Positions 42,001-48,000 of a stretch of DNA of 64,000 nucleotides are shown one piece after another. This DNA comes from Actinomycetes bacterium (lineage in GTDB: Bacteria; Auribacterota; JAJCYG01), in NCBI GenBank assembly GCA_029263055.1, contig JAJCYG010000042.1, positions 27,987-91,986 of the forward strand, written 5' to 3'. Both the position numbers and the translations under genes were made by a program. A model generated the notes under the pieces. The model worked only from the letters and a program-made list of their open reading frames with translations. It was not told the origin of the DNA and made no database searches. Position 1 is the stretch's first letter. The number at the start of each line of letters is the position of its first letter.

Positions 42001-45000
42001 GGCTGATGCTGATTTAGGCAATCAAGTGGTCCGAAAAGTGACTGACTTAGATGGAAAACAAGACTTAGATGCTCAAGCAGGAATTGTGACGCCTACTCCT
42101 ACTAAAAAAGAACCTATTGAGGTTGGAGAAGAGATCCTTTTCCGTAAAGAAGCTTCAAGAGCAGAAGAGTTAGGATCGCGTGCAGATGGCTTGTTTGAAC
42201 GGGTTAAATCAAGTGCAACTGAGCGTGGAGGCTACCTAAATTGGTTCTTCCGTGTGGTTAGTTTTGGACTGTTAGACTTAGGCCGAGTTGGAATCGACAA
42301 AGTCCAACAAGCACGACTTTCTAAACAACGTCAATTAGAACAACTTTCATCTGAGTTCTTGGTTAATCAAGCTGGATTGGCTGATGCGGTTGCAACACTT
42401 AATGTGAATGAAAACTTAACTCAATTGTTACAAGATTCAGAAGATAAAAAATTACAAGCCATTGCTTCTAAATTAAACGCTCTTCAAGATCTTTCAAATG
42501 GAGAAAAACGTCGTTTAATTCAATTCTTAATTGACCAAGCAAAAACTTATATGGAAGCAGCCAATCAAAACATTGAATCAGCTCAAGGAAAAGAAGCGTT
42601 GAGTGAAAAAGAAGGTGAGCTTGATCAGGCTGTAAATAATTTTAATAGCGCGCGTCGTTTCTTAGATTTAGCGATTAAATTAAGTCCACAATCTAAATAT
42701 TCAGCTGAAGCCTATTGGTTGATGGTGAGAGTCGATCAAAGCCAAGTCGAAGCCTGGAAAGATTTAGCTAAAGAACTTGAAGAAGAGAAGACTCAAGTTG
42801 AAGAAGCTCTGACTAAAGTTAAATCAAAATCAAAAAGAGAATTAGTGATTGCTTATACTGCTGGGAATGACGAAGCCATATTGAGTCGTTTTGAAGCTGA
42901 CGCTCCAGAGTTTTTAGAGTGGGGTTCTGATAAATACTCAAATTCGATTACAGATCCAGATTCACTTTCTTTTGAAGAACGAGCCAGTTTAGAAAAAGCA
43001 GGTCTCTTATTTGGAGATCGATTGGGTGAGTATGAAGAAAAAACCGCTCGATTAGAAGAAATTGAAAAAATATTAGAACGAGCTCAAGAAAAACAAAAAC
43101 AAGCGCAAGAGATTTTAGACCGTCATTATAAATCAAGTGACTTTTTTGCGGCTGTTTCGATTGAATATGAAATTGAAAAAGCAGCCTTGCTTGAAAAAGC
43201 AGATAAAAAAGATGAAGCTCTAACGGCTTACCAAGGTGTGCTCAAAAAACAACCTAAGAATGAAACAGTGGCACGTAAAGTGGCTGATTTACTTAAAGGT
43301 AAAAAAGGGCAAGAAAAAGTGGCTCTTGCTGCTTACGAAAAAGTGGTTTCACTCACATCAGACAAGCAAACTAAAATTGATGCTCTTTTTGAAATAGCCC
43401 AGCTTTATAGAAAATTAGGTCAAACAAGTAATTGGTTTGCTAATCACCAACAAGCAGACCGTGTGTATCAACGAATCCTAAAGATTGCAGATAATAACGT
43501 TGATAAGTCTAAAGCTTTACTTGGCCGGGCTGATGTTGCTGTGGCTGAGTCTCAAGAAGCATTATGGAGAACCAGTTTTACAACTAATGTGGCTCGTAAA
43601 GCTTTGACAGGAATTCAGCTTATTGTCTCAGGGTTCCTTGCTTTAAATTATCTTCAGGTGACAGCATTAGTTGTACCAACAGGTTACTTGGTTCCTGTTT
43701 TCTTTGGAGGACTCTTTCTCTTTAATCAACTGATTAAATCTAAGGAGACTAAATCACCGTTTGCCGCTATTCAAGGTCTGATGACAGGTGCGTTTGCTCG
43801 CTTTGGACTAGGAGCAAAACAAACTATAGAACAAGCAGAAGAGCAGGCTGAGGCTTTTGAACCATCATTAAAACAAAAAAGAGAAGCTTTAAAATATTTA
43901 GAGCAAGCTAAATCGCTTCAGGTAGCTGAAGATGTTTCACAAGAAGAAAAAGAAGTGGCAGCTCAAGCCTTAGCTAGATGGGCTCAATTGGCATTAGAGT
44001 TTTATAATGAAGAGAAAACTATAGATAGCTACGTTACTCAAAAAGAATACTTTGATTTAGTTGAACAAGGGGCTGAAGAAAAGTTTGTGGTGGCTAAATT
44101 AAATGAACTGAGACAGATTATTGCCGCAGAAAACAAGGTTTTAGAGGGTATTCGTGAAGCAGCAGATCAAGCCTTAGTCTTGCAGCCAGGTAATGATGTG
44201 GCCAAACAAACATTAATTGCTTCAATTCAACCATTGATTGATCAGTTGGATAGTGCGAAACAAGCGGTTAAAGAGGGTGGGGATAATGCTGATGAACAAT
44301 TAGGCCGTGTTTACTATGGAATAAACTTTGTGGTTGAAGGCCAAGGTTTTGGGCGTAAGGGATTAAGAGATTTAATCCGAGAAGTAAAATCAGATGCTGC
44401 ATTACCAGAGTTAGTTGATCTTTTGATTGAAGAGACCGAAAAAGAGGTTCCAGTAGATGGATTGCCTCAAACCATCAAGCAAAATCAATTCTTGGTTATT
44501 CAAGACAATGCAGATGCTGTTCGAACTATGGTTGAAAGAAGAAAGAATCGGACGTCAAATGCAGATGTGAAAAAACAATTAGCCTTGAAACTGGCAGAAG
44601 CTGAATTAGCACAAGTGGATGAGCCTACTGAAGAAAATGTGACAACTGTAGCAGAAAAATATGCAGAAGATGGAGTGAGTTATTTAGATGTGTTAGAACA
44701 GCTCAAAGATAGTTCTAAGGTAAATGCCGATGCGGTTCAAGCTTTTCGTGTGCTTTCAAACTTAATTATGGAAGAAGATCTTTCTTTTGAAGAAGCATTT
44801 GAACAATTAACCCCTCAACAAACTGAAATCATTCAAAAATCGATCTTGTCTGGTGAAATTGAAAAGATTGTCAATGATCCTGAAATTGAAGAGAAATTGG
44901 TTAAAGGATTAAAAATATCAAAAGAAGAATTAAAGGCAAAAATCTTAAAATTAATGGATGTGGACATTTCTTTTGATCAATTGCAAGGTTTTGAAAATCA

Positions 45001-48000
45001 AATTCTTCCAATCTTGAATCGAAGCGATATGCCTGAATCGATTAAAGAGAATGTTGACCTAAAAATGGTGGCTAAACTTTATCAAGCTTGGAGTGCGGTT
45101 AAAGTTTATGGCGATAAAGTCACGTTTAATAGCTTATTAGAAGCAGCTGAGAACTCTGGATTGAGTGAGAATGAAACTCAAGCATTGATTCTTTTTGCAG
45201 ACTTACAATATGCAGGAGCTGAATCGCTTGATACTGCAAAAGCTAAAGAATTAGTTACGTTCTATAACCGATTTACTTCATTTGCACCGTTAAAACTTCA
45301 GTTACGTTTTAACACAGTTCGAGATACCTTTCTTAAAGGTGAGGATAAAGACCTTGATGTTTATGTGAACGAGTTTATTGTGTTGCCAAATACAGGCATT
45401 AATACAGAAGATCCTTATGTGGTTCGTTTACAAAAAGCAATTCAAATGGCTTATCAAACTTTAGGAGATGCTGAAGACGAGCTGGCTATGTTGAGAGGGA
45501 TTGCTGAAGAGACTAATTTGACCTTTGCCACTTTGTATCGCTTGTTTGAAGTGGAGACTTCAGAGCAAGAAGCCCAAGCCTTGGGATCATTAGAAGATTT
45601 AAGAGCTTATTTTGGATACAACGTTTCATTAAGTGAAATTGAAGAAATTGCACAAAGCCGTAATGCGAGTGTAAAAGTGAAGATGATTCGTGAAGTCTTA
45701 ACCTTGGCCTTGAGCGAAGGATTGCAAGTTCCTCTTTGGAAGTTAGGGCGCATTGCAGATCAAACCGGTCTTTCAATTACAGAAGTCTCTGAAGCCTATT
45801 TGAAACAAGTGGTTGAAGGAATTGATGAGAGCACTTTAAGTGGGATCTCTAATTTGACAGAAACCTTGGCCTTGTTCCAGGTTGAAGGGGTGGCTGTCTT
45901 TTCTAGAATCTTAAATGTTTCCCAATTACTTGCTTTACAAGGGCAAAGCGAAGGGGAACGTGTGGCAACGCTATTGAGTTTGCTTGATGCAAGCCAAATT
46001 AAAAGTTTAGAAGCTCAAATTAGTGTGGCGCGTGAAGAAGCTGATAGTGAAGAGATTTCTAAACAACTTTATGCTCTGGTGAATGTGTTGGATGAAGTTC
46101 AACAATTTTTAGCTGACACTCCAACGCCTTTTGAAGTGGTTGAGTTTGCGAAGCAGCAAGAGCGTGTATCTAAAATATCAACTGAGTCTATTTTAAGGTT
46201 AGTTGGTTCTGGAGCGGCTCAGTCACGAACAGAGATATTACTAAGTCAATTAGTGGGTGATGAGTGGAAAGAGTACCAAGATCAGTTAAAAGCCATTCTT
46301 GAAGCCAAATCAGTTGAAGGGGCTTCTGTAACAGCCTTGTCACTTATTGAGTCTGAAGCAGCGGTTGATTTGCTGAACCAAATGTTGGAAAAAGAACAAG
46401 CTGAATTAGAACGGATTGAAGCGGCGATTGAGTCTGTTTCACTTGCAGATAGAATACAAAAAGCAGTTGAATTAAATCTGAGTGCTCAAAGAGCAAAAGT
46501 AGCAACGATTAAAGAAGCAATTGAAGTTGTTGAATCGGGTCTCTTTGTGAAGCGAGAAGCTTTGGCTGATGAATTTTTAGCACAGGGTGCTGCCGAAAAA
46601 GCTAAAGAGGTTTACAAACAATTATTGGCTGAGCCAATTGATTCATCTGTTGAAGACCGTTTGACAGAAAAATTAGAACAAGCATTAGATCAACTTCAAA
46701 ATCGTGAAACCTTTGCTTTCCGAGTTGAGAAATTGATTGAAGCTGGCGAAACAGAGTTAGCTCAAGCTGAATTAGCAGCTGTTCTTGCTAGAGATGAGGC
46801 TTTAATACAGCAAGACTATGATTATCAAAGATGGTTTCTTGAAACATCGATTCAATTGGCTCAACAATTGGCTCAAAATAATGATTTTGATGCAGCGAAT
46901 TCAATTTTGGATCAGTTTAACCAAAGCTTTAGTGAGCAACTCGTATCAGACATTAGCTTAAGAGATCGAAGGGCTCAAGCTTATCTTTCTTTAGGTAGTA
47001 TTGCGGCAGGTCAAAACAAATATGATCTTGCCCGAAGTTATTTTGAACAAGTTAGAGATGAAACAACCGAACGCAAATATAGTCAAGAAGCAGAAGACTT
47101 GTTGATTGAACTTGCGATTAATGAATCGACCTTTAAAGAAGAACAAGAAGCCAAAGCTTTGGCTGAAGCAAAAGAAGTAGAAATAAGAGAATTAGCAGAA
47201 GAGCTCAATAATGGGGCTTGGACTTTAGCTGAAGATTCTGACCTTGTGGATCGAGTGGTTGATGCTATTTTACCTGAATCAACAGAAAATCCTGTTCAAG
47301 CATTAGAAGCAACACAACAGCTTCTTGGCCAAAATGTGGTTTCTTATATTTTGAATCAAGTCTTATCTAGCTTACAGCAGTCTGAAGAAGAGGTTACCAT
47401 TGAAGTGGCGCGTGAAGCACTTAGATCGACCACATTAAGTATTAAAGAGCCTTTATTAAGACAACAACAAGGTAGGGCGGTTCAGAAGATTGTTCAAGCC
47501 TTTGAAGCTCGTTATCCTAATCAATCGTTATTAATTGCACCTCCTGAGTTGATGATTAATGCTGTGATCGCTGGAGAAGAGCTATTGGAAGAAGATTTGG
47601 AAGGATTAAATGAAGCGCAAGAAGATGCGCGTGAAGAAGCCTTGAAAGCTGTGGATGCACTTATTGAAGCTGAGTTTAGTCTCTTGATTCAAAGTAGAAT
47701 GAAAGAAATTGTTAGAAAAGAAGGAAAAGCTTTAATTGATCGTATTGTTTCTGGAGAGCCATTGACTCAAGCCTCTCTTGCGGTTATCGCGGCTCAAGCA
47801 AAGTCATTGACTCAAGAATCATTGGTTCAAGAGAAAGAGACGGCATTAAGTCAAGCCCTAGCCTTACAAAGAGAGGTTAATAACTTAAATAGTACCTTTA
47901 GTCGTATTCCTAAAGCTGATTTAAGATTAGTAGCTGGATTTTCTGAAGTAAATAAATTATCTAGAGCTTATGGAGAGATTAAGGATGTTGATTTAAATAA

